Below, piece by piece: positions 8,230-16,016 of a stretch of DNA of 64,000 nucleotides (positions are counted from its first letter, which is position 1; every line of letters starts with the position of its first letter). The stretch comes from Gordonia sp. (in: high G+C Gram-positive bacteria) (GTDB lineage Bacteria > Actinomycetota > Actinomycetes > Mycobacteriales > Mycobacteriaceae): assembly GCF_020438995.1 (NCBI RefSeq), contig NZ_JAGQTN010000258.1, forward strand, positions 1-64,000, given 5' to 3'. Made by a program: the position numbers and the translations under genes. The notes under the pieces were generated by a model that saw nothing but the letters and a program-made list of their open reading frames with translations, searched no databases and was not told the DNA's origin.

Positions 8230-8922
8230 TCACCGGAAGGTGGTGACGCCTCCGTCGAGGTCGGCGAGGTGGGCGTGCTCGTTGAACGAGATCACCGACA
8301 GGCCGCTGCGGCCGGAGATCAATTTGGTCACCGACGCGTTCACCATCGTCCGCGCCAGCACCGGCCAGTGGGCGTCGGGCACCTGCCACAGTTCGGCGAT
8401 CAGCGCGGTGATGGTGCCCGCAGACGACGCAACCAGCACCGTCTTGCCCGACCCTGCTTCGGCGGCAGCGGCGCGTGCGGCATTGCGGATCCGTTCCCGG
8501 TACGCCGCATACGTCTCGTGGCTGCTGCCCTCCGGAAGGGCCAGCGTGCCGTCGATCCACTCGCCGAGCCGCGCGTCGAGCAGCCTCTGGTAGGCGGCAC
8601 CATCACGGAAGTCGTCGACGGTAGCCGCGCCGGTCAGATCGGGTATCTCGTACTCGTCCCACCCCGCCTCGACGACCGGCGCGGGTGCCCCCGGAAACTG
8701 CTCGAGCACCGCCGCGAGGGTCTGCTGCTGACGCGGCAACGTCCCGGTGAACGCGGCATCGACCTTCGCCACCAGCGACGACAGCAACGCCCCGGACAGC
8801 TTGGCCTGCATCACTCCGGTGTCAGTGAGACTGCCGATCGGCACCGAACTGTCGGCCGCTTCGGCGACCCCGTAAGCACTCGGATCGGCCTGGCCGTGCC
8901 GGACGATATAGATAGCACCCAT
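8230..8922 (-). CDS. Histidine phosphatase (phosphoglycerate mutase-like) family protein
   Basis: A 230-residue member of the histidine phosphatase superfamily. The catalytic signature YIVRHGQAD is at the N-terminus, where the histidine is phosphorylated. A second-shell arginine occurs near TLPRQQQT, and the acid residue is in the LPEGSSHETYAAY region. The second catalytic histidine is not obvious: the typical late GH is replaced by VASSAGTIT. The activity may therefore be altered. The physiological substrate is unknown. It is convergent with the hydrolase gene, and the 71 bp between their stops contains nothing recognisable. Confidence 0.8.
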   Translation of the reverse strand: MGAIYIVRHGQADPSAYGVAEAADSSVPIGSLTDTGVMQAKLSGALLSSLVAKVDAAFTGTLPRQQQTLAAVLEQFPGAPAPVVEAGWDEYEIPDLTGAATVDDFRDGAAYQRLLDARLGEWIDGTLALPEGSSHETYAAYRERIRNAARAAAAEAGSGKTVLVASSAGTITALIAELWQVPDAHWPVLARTMVNASVTKLISGRSGLSVISFNEHAHLADLDGGVTTFR

Positions 8923-9013
8923 ACCAGCACCCTATTGCCTGCCCGGCCGGACGGTGGCAGGGGAGTGCGACCGACCAGACGCCTACCGCGTTGTGTCAGC
9001 GACAGCATCGAAT

Positions 9014-9121
9014 TTAACAGTTAAGTGGTTGTTACTTGTAGTAATGCCACCCCGAACAGCCGAAGCGTAGCAGCTCTAAAATGGAGATGACAGTATGCGA
9101 ACGGGCAACTGTTAACAGTTG
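9014..9121. promoter_or_regulatory. Operator-like palindrome and half site before the AAA+ ATPase gene
   Basis: CAACTGTTAACAGTTG (9106-9121) is a perfect 16-bp palindrome 47 bp before the ATG at 9169. A half site TTAACAGTT occurs at 9014-9022. The region is markedly AT-rich for this genome. No regulator gene is adjacent; self-binding by the Cdc6-like protein, which has a winged-helix end, is one possibility. Confidence 0.45.
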
Positions 9122-9168
9122 ATGGCCATATACTTGCAGTTGATTCGAGCGATCGGTACGCTGGTGCG

Positions 9169-10416
9169 ATGCCGACACCCGAAGAGATCGACGCCAAGAT
9201 CGCGCGCCGCGCGGCACTCAACCGAGAGTTCACGCCCAGCACCCCGGTCAATCGGCGGGCGGCCTTCTCTGGCCGCATCGATCAGATCATGCAGATCACG
9301 GCTGCCGTTACCCAGCCCGGCCGTCACGCGATTCTGTATGGTGAACGCGGTGTGGGTAAGACCTCACTTGCGAACATCTTGTCGGAGTTGCTGGTGCCGA
9401 CCGAGACGGATTTCAGGGACTACGCCGTCCGCGTCAACTGCACGGTCGACGACACATTCGATACGATCTGGAGGCGGGCTTTCGATGAGCTGGGTCTCCC
9501 GTCGTCTGAGGTTCCCGAACGATTTGACAAGTTGAATCCGGATCAGCTTCGGCGAATTCTTGCAAGAGTAAAACCCCCGATGGTGATCGTTCTTGATGAG
9601 TATGACCGAGTTGAAGACGACGATGCGCTATCGTTGATAGCGGACACTATCAAATCCCTGTCTGATCATGCTGTCGAGACAAAGCTTGTGATTGTTGGCG
9701 TGGCTGACTCGATTGAGAGCCTGGTTGGTGAGCATGAGTCTATTTGGCGGGCAATTGAGGAAGTGCCAATGCCCCGTATGACAGCTGACGAGTTACGCGA
9801 GCTCGTCAACAAGGGCTTTGAAGCGGTATCAATAGAGATTGAGTCGGCCGCGGTAGAGCGGATTGTCAAATTGTCAGAAGGGCTACCATCGTATGCACAC
9901 TTACTCTCTTTGAAGGTGGGCGAGTTGGTGTTGGCGGACGATAGGGACAAGATCTTGCTCGCAGATGTGGTCTCGTCCACTGACGCCGTCGTCAATAGCG
10001 CTGTGTCCAACAGGATGGACTATCATAAGGCGATACGTAGTTCTCGGCCGGAGAATCTCTACCCGCACGTCCTTGCTGCATGTGCACTCGCCAAGAAGGA
10101 TGGCCTCGGCTATTTCACTGCGAAGTCCGTGGTGGAGCCGATGAGTAGAATTATGGGCAAGAAGTACGATATTCCGGCGTTTTCACGTCATCTCTCCAGC
10201 TTCATCAGTGATGACCGGGGCTGTGTCCTTCTTCGGCACGGCGAGACGAAGCGGTACACTTACCGTTTCAAGGATCCGATGATGCAACCGTTCGCTATTC
10301 TCGCAGCAATAGCCGGAGGCCTCATTCCTCAGGACTATCAAGAAGAACTGTTTACAGATCAGCGCATCGGTTCTGATTGGGACCAGGCTGCAAAGCGGTT
10401 GGGTAACAATTCCTGA
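9169..10416 (+). CDS. Orc1/Cdc6-like AAA+ ATPase, solitary, low GC
   Basis: A 415-residue protein. Walker A is LYGERGVGKTS (about residues 58-68) and Walker B is MVIVLDEYDRV (about residues 138-148). A lid and a C-terminal winged-helix-like region follow (FTAKSVVEPM, FSRHLSSFISDD). This matches the Cdc6/Orc1-like ATPase family rather than a transposition or restriction ATPase. Codons are much richer in A and T than in neighbouring genes (for example the DEYDRVEDDDALSLIADTIKS region), and the upstream DNA is also AT-rich, suggesting horizontal transfer. No partner gene is visible on either side. Role unknown; replication, DNA repair or defence are all conceivable. Confidence 0.8.
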   Translation: MPTPEEIDAKIARRAALNREFTPSTPVNRRAAFSGRIDQIMQITAAVTQPGRHAILYGERGVGKTSLANILSELLVPTETDFRDYAVRVNCTVDDTFDTIWRRAFDELGLPSSEVPERFDKLNPDQLRRILARVKPPMVIVLDEYDRVEDDDALSLIADTIKSLSDHAVETKLVIVGVADSIESLVGEHESIWRAIEEVPMPRMTADELRELVNKGFEAVSIEIESAAVERIVKLSEGLPSYAHLLSLKVGELVLADDRDKILLADVVSSTDAVVNSAVSNRMDYHKAIRSSRPENLYPHVLAACALAKKDGLGYFTAKSVVEPMSRIMGKKYDIPAFSRHLSSFISDDRGCVLLRHGETKRYTYRFKDPMMQPFAILAAIAGGLIPQDYQEELFTDQRIGSDWDQAAKRLGNNS

Positions 10417-10555
10417 TCTGACGGGGGAGGCCCACCGCGTCGATCACCTCGGGAGTGACACGCGGTGAGGCGTGACCGTTCCGGTTCGTGGGGGCCTGAA
10501 AGCACGCATCGGCCCGCGTGTGGCGCGCTAAATGAGTCTCGCGGTGCCGCGGGAC

Positions 10556-10586
10556 TTGACCTTCACGTTGGTTGAGACTGGACGAT
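10556..10586 (+). promoter_or_regulatory. Candidate MerR-type promoter with 19-bp spacer
   Basis: TTGACC (10556-10561) and GACGAT (10581-10586) are separated by 19 bp, the long spacer typical of MerR-controlled promoters. The spacer carries an imperfect dyad (ACCTTCAC/TTGAGACT). The ATG at 10593 is 6 nt after the -10, so the gene may be leaderless and autoregulated. The -10 match is weak. Confidence 0.35.
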
Positions 10587-10592
10587 GTGACC

Positions 10593-11681
10593 ATGACGAC
10601 ATCTGACCCGCAGCTCATGACGATCGGCGAGTTCGCCCGCGTAACGGGCCTGACTGCCAGCGCACTCCGCTTTTACGCCGATTCCGGGCTGCTGCTCCCG
10701 GCCGATATCGACGGGATATCGGGATACCGGCGGTACGTCCCCGATCAGGTTGCACGAGCGCGGTTGCTGCGCCGGCTCCGCGAGATCGCCACCCCACTCA
10801 GTACCGCCGCGGACATTCTCGATGCCGCGCCCGCGGAGGCCGCTCAACTGGTCGACGACCACGTCAGACAACTGTCCGAGGACGCGACGCTGGCCCGGGA
10901 CCGCGGTGCCCGCATCATCGCCGATCTCGTCGATTCGCGTGGCGGTGCGCCGGTCTCCGTACGTGGTCCGGTGCTCGCCGCGGCCGTCGACCAGGTTCTC
11001 ACCGCAACCGTCGACGATCGGCAGCACACGATCCTCAACACCGTCCGCATCGAATCGGACTGCACAACAGGGACTCTGACGCTCGTGGCCACCGACCGTG
11101 TCCGATTGGCGATTCGCACTCTGGCCGTTTCGGACGCAGGGGACACCAGTTGGGCTGCAACGGTTTCGGTCGACGACCTGCGCTCGCACCTGGCGACGAT
11201 CAGGCGTTGCCCGACACTGACGATCGAGCACATGACGGCCCGCATCACCTTCACCTGCGGCGACAACCAATTACATTGCCGGACAACGATGGAACCGTAC
11301 CCCGACTATCAACTGATGCTATCCGGGCTGCCGGACCCGACGACATTCGTGATCGTATCGGGCACCGCTCTGCGTCGAACCCTGGAAATCCTTGACGCCG
11401 ACCACATCACGATGGCCATCGCGGACGCGAACCTGTCGGTGGCCCCGGCCCGCGGCACCACGCCTCCCGTCGTGCTGCCCGCGACCGTGCACGGTACACC
11501 GATGACGATCGGCTTCGCCCTCACCACCCTGTATCCCGCCGTGGCCACCGCCCTTGGCGACGACCTCCTACTCGACCTGCGTGCCCCCGACCTACCTGTC
11601 ACGGTCCGCTCCGCCGACGAGGGCGACCTGATCACCCTGGTCATGCCGGTCGATCTCACCGCTGTCGATCCGATGCGGTGA
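10593..11681 (+). CDS. MerR-type HTH fused to a DNA polymerase III beta-clamp-like domain
   Basis: A 362-residue fusion. Residues about 9-75 are a MerR HTH: MTIGEFARVTGLTASALRFY, then SGYRRYVPDQ. A short linker helix follows. From about residue 115 the protein resembles DnaN sliding-clamp domains: the LTLVATDRVRLAIRT strand is a clamp hallmark, PYPDYQ and the closing LITLVMPVDL match the clamp C-terminus. Only part of the three-domain clamp length is present (about 240 residues versus about 370). It may sense or regulate replication or damage status. Such 'DNA polymerase III subunit beta family' MerR proteins occur in actinobacteria, but I know of no established function. ATG 10617 is an alternative start. 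Confidence 0.8.
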   Translation: MTTSDPQLMTIGEFARVTGLTASALRFYADSGLLLPADIDGISGYRRYVPDQVARARLLRRLREIATPLSTAADILDAAPAEAAQLVDDHVRQLSEDATLARDRGARIIADLVDSRGGAPVSVRGPVLAAAVDQVLTATVDDRQHTILNTVRIESDCTTGTLTLVATDRVRLAIRTLAVSDAGDTSWAATVSVDDLRSHLATIRRCPTLTIEHMTARITFTCGDNQLHCRTTMEPYPDYQLMLSGLPDPTTFVIVSGTALRRTLEILDADHITMAIADANLSVAPARGTTPPVVLPATVHGTPMTIGFALTTLYPAVATALGDDLLLDLRAPDLPVTVRSADEGDLITLVMPVDLTAVDPMR

Positions 11682-11796
11682 CGTGTGACTTTGCTGCTGA
11701 TCTCGGTTTCCGGGACTGAACGCATACTCGGACTGGGCGGTGGGACGGCTGATCGCATATGTAGACCAATGTAGATCATCGGCGTACGCTGGGCAT

Positions 11797-12045
11797 ATGA
11801 AGACGATCGGTGTGCGGCAGCTTCGCCAGAACCCGTCCCAGATGATTCAGGACGTGAAGAACGGGGAGCCGTATTCGCTCACCGAACGAGGTAATGAGAT
11901 CGGAGTCATCGTGCCGAGCGCGGCCCCACTGGTCGCCCCGCCCAAGAGGTCCCACGGCGCCCACACTCGTGACATTCCGCGCCGGCCGCTCACGACCGCG
12001 GACAGTGTCGACCAACTCGTCGACGAGATGAAGGGCGAGTGGTGA
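11797..12045 (+). CDS. Antitoxin, Phd/YefM family
   Basis: An 82-residue antitoxin with the Phd/YefM DNA-binding start MKTIGVRQLRQNPSQMIQDV and the following strand GEPYSLTERGNEIGVIVP. The C-terminal half is less ordered and is expected to wrap the toxin. It overlaps the PIN-domain toxin gene by 7 bp, the normal antitoxin-first operon. The start ATG 11797 is fixed by the domain; the upstream sequence has direct repeats of GTAGA(C/T)CA, which could serve as autoregulatory sites. Confidence 0.88.
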   Translation: MKTIGVRQLRQNPSQMIQDVKNGEPYSLTERGNEIGVIVPSAAPLVAPPKRSHGAHTRDIPRRPLTTADSVDQLVDEMKGEW

Positions 12046-12443
12046 CCACCTTCTACCTGGACACCTCGGTAGCGGTGAAGATCCTGTTCGGCGACTCACC
12101 GTCAGCGCAGCAATGGTTCGACGACGCTGTGGCGAGCGAGTCCGACAGCGTGATCTCGTCCCGGCTGTTGCAGACCGAACTGACCAGGGTGCTGCGCAGG
12201 GAAGGTCGCGACGTGCACGAGCGCGATCTGATCCAGGACTACGTCGGCATCATGCGCCTTGACCACGCTGTATTGATCGCGGCGGAGTCCATCGGTCCAC
12301 ACATCAAGACTCTCGACGCGATCCACCTCGCATCCGCCGTCCGGTCCGGTATCGACGACCTCGTTGTCGTCAGTCACGACCACAACGTCCAGCACGTCGC
12401 CGAGCAGTTGGCGCTCGCGGTGTTCGACCCTTGCGCGGGCTGA
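12039..12443 (+). CDS. vapC: PIN-domain ribonuclease toxin (VapC-like)
   Basis: A 134-residue PIN-domain toxin. Conserved acidic residues are visible: the first aspartate in FYLDTSVAVKI, the glutamate in LLQTELTRVLR, the aspartate in TLDAIHLASA and the late aspartate in VVVSHDHNVQ. These coordinate Mg in RNA-cleaving VapC enzymes. GTG 12039 overlaps the antitoxin frame; a second GTG at 12042 is equally possible. The pairing of a Phd-type antitoxin with a PIN toxin is common in actinobacteria. Confidence 0.88.
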   Translation: MVTTFYLDTSVAVKILFGDSPSAQQWFDDAVASESDSVISSRLLQTELTRVLRREGRDVHERDLIQDYVGIMRLDHAVLIAAESIGPHIKTLDAIHLASAVRSGIDDLVVVSHDHNVQHVAEQLALAVFDPCAG

Positions 12444-12612
12444 GCACTCCGCAGTGACCTCGTGACGTCCACCATTGTTGCCCTGTCTTGTCCTACTTCG
12501 ATACAGGGTCCAATCGTGTCACGACGCACCGACAGTGGGCGGATCGCCGTCGGCCTACAACAATGCGGAATCCAGGTGTCACTTATGTGGCACCTGGATT
12601 CCGAGTAGATGG

Positions 12613-12750
12613 CTACGCCGGGACGCCGCCGATGGCGATGACGAAGATGAGGGTGATGGCGACGAGGGCGATCACCGTGCCGAAGACGATGAGGTCGCCG
12701 GCGAGGGTTGATTTGCCGGACGTGCGGTGTGGTGTGGCCTGCTGTGTCAT
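12613..12750 (-). CDS. Small single-pass membrane protein
   Basis: A 45-residue protein with a polar N-terminus (MTQQATPHRTSGKSTLAGDL) and one hydrophobic helix over roughly residues 21-42 that ends in GGVPA. A good ribosome-binding site (GAGGGG) lies 6 nt before the ATG at 12750. The long open frame extending upstream to 13578 on this strand is an antisense shadow of the FUSC gene. Between 12444 and 12612 there is an inverted repeat, CCAGGTGTCAC(TTATG)TGGCACCTGG (about 12571-12597), that could terminate the vapC operon or this gene. No function is suggested. Confidence 0.6.
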   Translation of the reverse strand: MTQQATPHRTSGKSTLAGDLIVFGTVIALVAITLIFVIAIGGVPA

Positions 12751-12937
12751 CTCGTGCCCCTCGTGTTCGGTGATGTCACCATTGCACCTTTGAACCAGGA
12801 GTTCACTCAAGCAAATTTCCGGATGAGGGAGTGTTTGTGCTGGTCGGGGGGTTTTCGGATTCTCCGGACCGGATGATTTCGGCTCCGGATCGGTCGCTGA
12901 GCAGCGCCGTCGACGCTGAGTTTGGGAATATCGGACT

Positions 12938-14194
12938 ATGGATATCCACCGGCCCCGGCGTTTCGCGGTCCGCGCACTCGCGCATCCCACGGCGCTGGCC
13001 GATACGTTGCGGATCGACTTGAGCAAGGCGTCGCTCGGGGTGCCGCTGCGGGTGGGTGCGGCGTCGGGGTCGGTGCTCGTCGTGGGTGGGTTGCTCGGGG
13101 AATTCTCGCTCGCGGGGTTCGCTGCGCTCGGTGCGTTGGTGTCTGCGTTCTGTCGGGCCGATCCGTATCGGGTGCGGTTCGGGAGGCTCCTTGTCCTGGG
13201 GGTTGGGCTCATCGTGTCGCTCGTGTGTGGGGCGGTGCTCGGTGCGTTGTCGGCGAACACCTGGACCGAGATCGCGGTGTTGTCGGTCCTTGGCGGGATC
13301 GCCGCGTTGCTCATCGGGGCGTTGCACATCACCGGGCCGGGGGCTGTGGTGTTCGTGTTCGGGGCGACTGGGTCGGCGGGGTTCGCGGGTGACTTCGGGG
13401 ACGTGGGGCGGGTTGCGGTGGCGACGGGGATCGGGGTGGTGTGCGGGGTTGTGGCTTCGTTGTCGCCTTGGGTCGTGGACGGGGTGCGGCGGGGGTTTGG
13501 GGTGGTCCGGTCATGGTGTTCGTCTCGCCGGACCCTTCGTGACGCTCGCTCCTTCGTTGCGTCGCCCTCAGGGATCAAGGAGGTTGGTGCGGAGGGTGCT
13601 GTCTCGGGGGGTGAAGAGGTTGGTGCGGAGGGGGACGGTCCCGTTTATGAGTCTGTGTGGGCTTGTTTGAGTCGGCGTCCGCACAGCGATCATGTGCATA
13701 CCGCTGCGCGCAGTGTTGTCGCGGCCGGGATCAGTGGGGCGGTGGCGGTGGGGGTGGGGTTGTCGCATCCGCTGTGGGCGTCGATGGGTGCGGTCGCCGC
13801 GATGCAGGGGGTCAGGTATCACCGGACGGTGCAGCGTGGGATCGCGCGGCTGGTGGGCAACGTCGTGGGCGGGGTGATCGCGGCCGTGCTGCTGGCGCTG
13901 CCGCTCGGGCATTGGGGAGCTATCGCCGCCATCATCGTGCTGCAGATCATCGCCGAGATCTGCGCGCCCTGGAACTACGCCATCACGTCGACGGTCGTGA
14001 CGCCGATGGCGTTGCTGATGACGGCATTGAGCGTGGGCCTCGACCCGTCGATCGCGGTCGATCGCGTGCTCGACACGATGCTCGGGGTGGTCATCGGGAT
14101 CGTGATCGCCCTGCTCACCGTCACCCGTCCCGACATCGACGGAATCCTCGAAAGCACAGGTGTGCGGCATCCGCGGGCCGGATCCGGCAGTTAA
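12938..14194 (+). CDS. FUSC family inner-membrane protein (putative aromatic acid exporter-like)
   Basis: A 418-residue protein with two blocks of hydrophobic helices (about residues 37-180 and 250-395). The second block contains the FUSC-like pattern HPLWASMGAVAAMQGVRYHRTVQRG, in which RTVQRGIAR-LVGNVVGG is diagnostic of aromatic-acid exporter/YccS-type proteins. The loop between the halves, about residues 195-245, is unusual: it is coded by a family A dispersed repeat in frame, followed by a short direct repeat (EVGAEG twice). The membrane halves are intact, so the protein is probably functional. Substrate unknown. Confidence 0.8.
   Translation: MDIHRPRRFAVRALAHPTALADTLRIDLSKASLGVPLRVGAASGSVLVVGGLLGEFSLAGFAALGALVSAFCRADPYRVRFGRLLVLGVGLIVSLVCGAVLGALSANTWTEIAVLSVLGGIAALLIGALHITGPGAVVFVFGATGSAGFAGDFGDVGRVAVATGIGVVCGVVASLSPWVVDGVRRGFGVVRSWCSSRRTLRDARSFVASPSGIKEVGAEGAVSGGEEVGAEGDGPVYESVWACLSRRPHSDHVHTAARSVVAAGISGAVAVGVGLSHPLWASMGAVAAMQGVRYHRTVQRGIARLVGNVVGGVIAAVLLALPLGHWGAIAAIIVLQIIAEICAPWNYAITSTVVTPMALLMTALSVGLDPSIAVDRVLDTMLGVVIGIVIALLTVTRPDIDGILESTGVRHPRAGSGS
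13525..13583 (+). repeat. Dispersed repeat family A, copy 3 (inside a coding region)
   Basis: CGCCGGACCCTTCGTGACGC, then a CTCCTTCGTTGC core and CCTCAGGGATCAAGG. It is translated as RRTLRDARSFVASPSGIK within the FUSC protein without breaking the frame. A direct repeat of GAGGTTGGTGCGGAGGG follows (13582-13633). Confidence 0.8.
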
Positions 14195-14226
14195 GTTCAG
14201 GGTGAACACAAAGGGGGACAGTCCCG

Positions 14227-14249
14227 CCGGCCGAGGGTAAACGGGCCGG
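14227..14249 (+). terminator. Stem-loop after the FUSC gene
   Basis: CCGGCC (14227-14232) and GGCCGG (14244-14249) form a GC-rich stem 33 nt after the stop codon. There is no T-run; weak terminator candidate. Confidence 0.3.
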
Positions 14250-14335
14250 TGAAAGGCTATTTTCCACCCGCCTGAACCAAACCTCGTGCCGTGTTCGCGC
14301 TGAGATCGGGGGGATACATCACGCCACGTGCATGC

Positions 14336-14341
14336 TAGTTT
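14336..14341 (+). promoter_or_regulatory. Extended -10 promoter of the leader peptide
   Basis: TGCTAGTTT contains the TG extension and TAGTTT, which ends 7 nt before ATG 14349. Transcription starting at that A would give a leaderless mRNA. Confidence 0.55.
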
Positions 14342-14348
14342 TTTGGCC

Positions 14349-14453
14349 ATGACGAGCCCGAGCCACCCCACCAGCGATGTCACCGCCGTGACTGTCGCCA
14401 TGGGCTGTCGGCTGCCGCTGGTCCGTCCGCTGTGTTGCTGTCGAATGCACTGA
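14349..14453 (+). CDS. Leaderless poly-cysteine leader peptide (putative cysteine attenuator)
   Basis: A 34-codon frame whose product ends CRLPLVRPLCCCRMH; three consecutive Cys codons (TGT TGC TGT) fall four codons before the stop. The ATG lies 7 nt after a TAGTTT -10, so it is probably leaderless. Short leaderless poly-Cys frames are known in mycobacteria as cysteine-responsive attenuators: ribosome stalling at the Cys run alters downstream RNA folding. Here the frame ends 122 bp before a ROK regulator gene, with competing stems in between. An internal ATG at 14400 could give a 17-residue form. Function by analogy. Confidence 0.6.
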   Translation: MTSPSHPTSDVTAVTVAMGCRLPLVRPLCCCRMH

Positions 14454-14507
14454 TCGTCCCCACCTCCCCTCAGTACATTCGCCCCGCCGACGCCCGCTCA
14501 ACCGTGC

Positions 14508-14550
14508 CCACACCTTCGGTGTGACATCGTCGTTGACCGCGCAGGTGTGG
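14508..14550 (+). promoter_or_regulatory. Competing RNA stems, attenuator-like
   Basis: CACACC-TTC-GGTGTG forms a hairpin at 14509-14523. The same CCACACCT (14508-14515) is complementary to AGGTGTGG (14543-14550), so the two pairings are mutually exclusive. The second pairing lies just ahead of the AAGGA ribosome-binding site of the ROK gene (14561-14565). This suits regulation by translation of the upstream leader. Confidence 0.45.
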
Positions 14551-14575
14551 CCCCTCCAGCAAGGACACCACAGCC

Positions 14576-15940
14576 ATGACCGCAACTCTTGATCGCTCTG
14601 CCTCCGTCGAAACCTTTGCGACGCTGCCCCGCACCCCACGGCAGACCCGTCCCCTCGCGTACGGATCGGGTCCGGCGCGTCCCCGTACCGCCGCGCCCCG
14701 ACATGCGGGAGAATCGACAGCACCCCTGCGACGCGCGCTCGCCGACGGGGCGATTCCGGGAAGGGGGGCAAGCCAGATTCACATCGCGACGCCCCAACTC
14801 CAGCTCCCCAGCAAACCGGCCGCACTCGTGCTGCGGGCCGCACGCCTGTCCGGTCCGGTGTTCCGTGACGACGCCGCCGCGCAGACCGGGCTGTCGATCT
14901 CGACGGTCAACCGGCAGGTCGGCGCCCTGCTCAAGGCTGGGCTGATCCGGGAACGTGCCGACCTCGCTCCTGCCGGTGCCATCGGCCGGCCGCGTCTCCC
15001 GTTCGAACTGAATGTCACCGACTTCCTGACGGTCGGCATCCACATCGGCTACAAGGTCACCGCGATCACCACCTACGACCTGCTCCATCGCGTCGTCGGC
15101 GCCATCCAGATCGCCACTCCCACCGCCGAGAACCCGGAGCAGACCCTGGCCGCGATCGGGGCCAGCGCACGACGGTTCGTCGGACGCTGGGCCGGACGTC
15201 GCGTGCTGTGGGCCGGCGTCGCGATCGGTGGCCGGGTGTCGAACGGCGGCGTCGTCGACCATCCGCGTCTGGGCTGGCAGGAGGCCCCCGTCGGCCGGGT
15301 GATCGCCGAATCGCTCGGGCTGCCCGTGTCGGTGGCATCGCATGTGGAGGCGATGGCCGCCGCCGAACTCGTCGTCAACCCCGACGACAAGCGGTCCAGC
15401 TTCCTGTACTTCTACGCCCGCGAAATGGTGGGCATCGCGTTCAGCGTCGACGGCACCGTGCACACCCCCGCTGCCGGCCCGCCGGTCATCGGACACTTCC
15501 CCGTCGGCGGCACCCGGTTGCTCGACCCGCAGTGCACCGGACGACTCGAAGACACGGCCAGCGACACCGGCATCGTCGACGCCGCGAACGCCAACGGCCT
15601 GAACGTGCAGGACGTCGACCAGGTGCATGAGTTGGCCCGAAACGGTGATCCCACCGCCCGCGCGCTGCTCGAAGAACGCGCCGAAGTGCTGGGCCGGACC
15701 GTCGCGCTGATCGCAGACATCTTCAATCCCGACCACATCATCCTCGGCGGGCAGGCGTTCACCGACTACCCGGCGACGCTGCCGACCCTGGCCAAGGCGG
15801 TCCGCGAAACTTCCGTCGCCGAGCGTCGCGACGTGCGGGTATCCCGCTCGGGCACCACGGTCCAGCAGCAGGCAGCCGGCGCGGTCTCCCTCGACGCCAT
15901 CTACACCGATCCGCTGGAGGCGATTGCGCTCACCGCGTGA
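14576..15940 (+). CDS. ROK family transcriptional regulator
   Basis: A 454-residue protein. After a disordered N-terminus (about 75 residues) comes a winged helix (about 80-140): ALVLRAARLSGPVFRDDAAA, then LSISTVNRQVGALLKAGLI. The rest is a ROK sugar-kinase-like domain: GVAIGGRVSNGGVVDHP, the SHVEAMAAAEL segment and the C-terminal PDHIILGGQAF. The usual ROK zinc motif (CxCGxxGC) is reduced to one cysteine in DPQCTGRLED, so metal binding and kinase activity are doubtful and a pure regulator is likely. A poly-Cys leader precedes it, implying response to cysteine supply. Target genes are unknown. Confidence 0.85.
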   Translation: MTATLDRSASVETFATLPRTPRQTRPLAYGSGPARPRTAAPRHAGESTAPLRRALADGAIPGRGASQIHIATPQLQLPSKPAALVLRAARLSGPVFRDDAAAQTGLSISTVNRQVGALLKAGLIRERADLAPAGAIGRPRLPFELNVTDFLTVGIHIGYKVTAITTYDLLHRVVGAIQIATPTAENPEQTLAAIGASARRFVGRWAGRRVLWAGVAIGGRVSNGGVVDHPRLGWQEAPVGRVIAESLGLPVSVASHVEAMAAAELVVNPDDKRSSFLYFYAREMVGIAFSVDGTVHTPAAGPPVIGHFPVGGTRLLDPQCTGRLEDTASDTGIVDAANANGLNVQDVDQVHELARNGDPTARALLEERAEVLGRTVALIADIFNPDHIILGGQAFTDYPATLPTLAKAVRETSVAERRDVRVSRSGTTVQQQAAGAVSLDAIYTDPLEAIALTA

Positions 15941-16016
15941 ACACACGGGTGCGGCCTGTAACAGCGGCGCGCACCGGGCCGACCTTCCTGATATCGACAA
16001 GGTTGGGAGCGGGCCC

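Noticed and set aside
8159..8230. Short minus-strand frame VVHLTPEERITAYEQ-stop after the phosphatase gene
   Set aside because: It has no start codon or family similarity and is too short to support as a gene remnant.
12751..13578. Long minus-strand frame rich in Pro and Thr upstream of the small membrane protein
   Set aside because: It is antisense to the FUSC gene and compositionally a shadow; the real gene starts at the ATG at 12750 with a ribosome-binding site.
14195..14348. Cobalamin- or other riboswitch
   Set aside because: GC-rich stems and a GGTGAAAGG segment occur, but no conserved riboswitch box could be matched.
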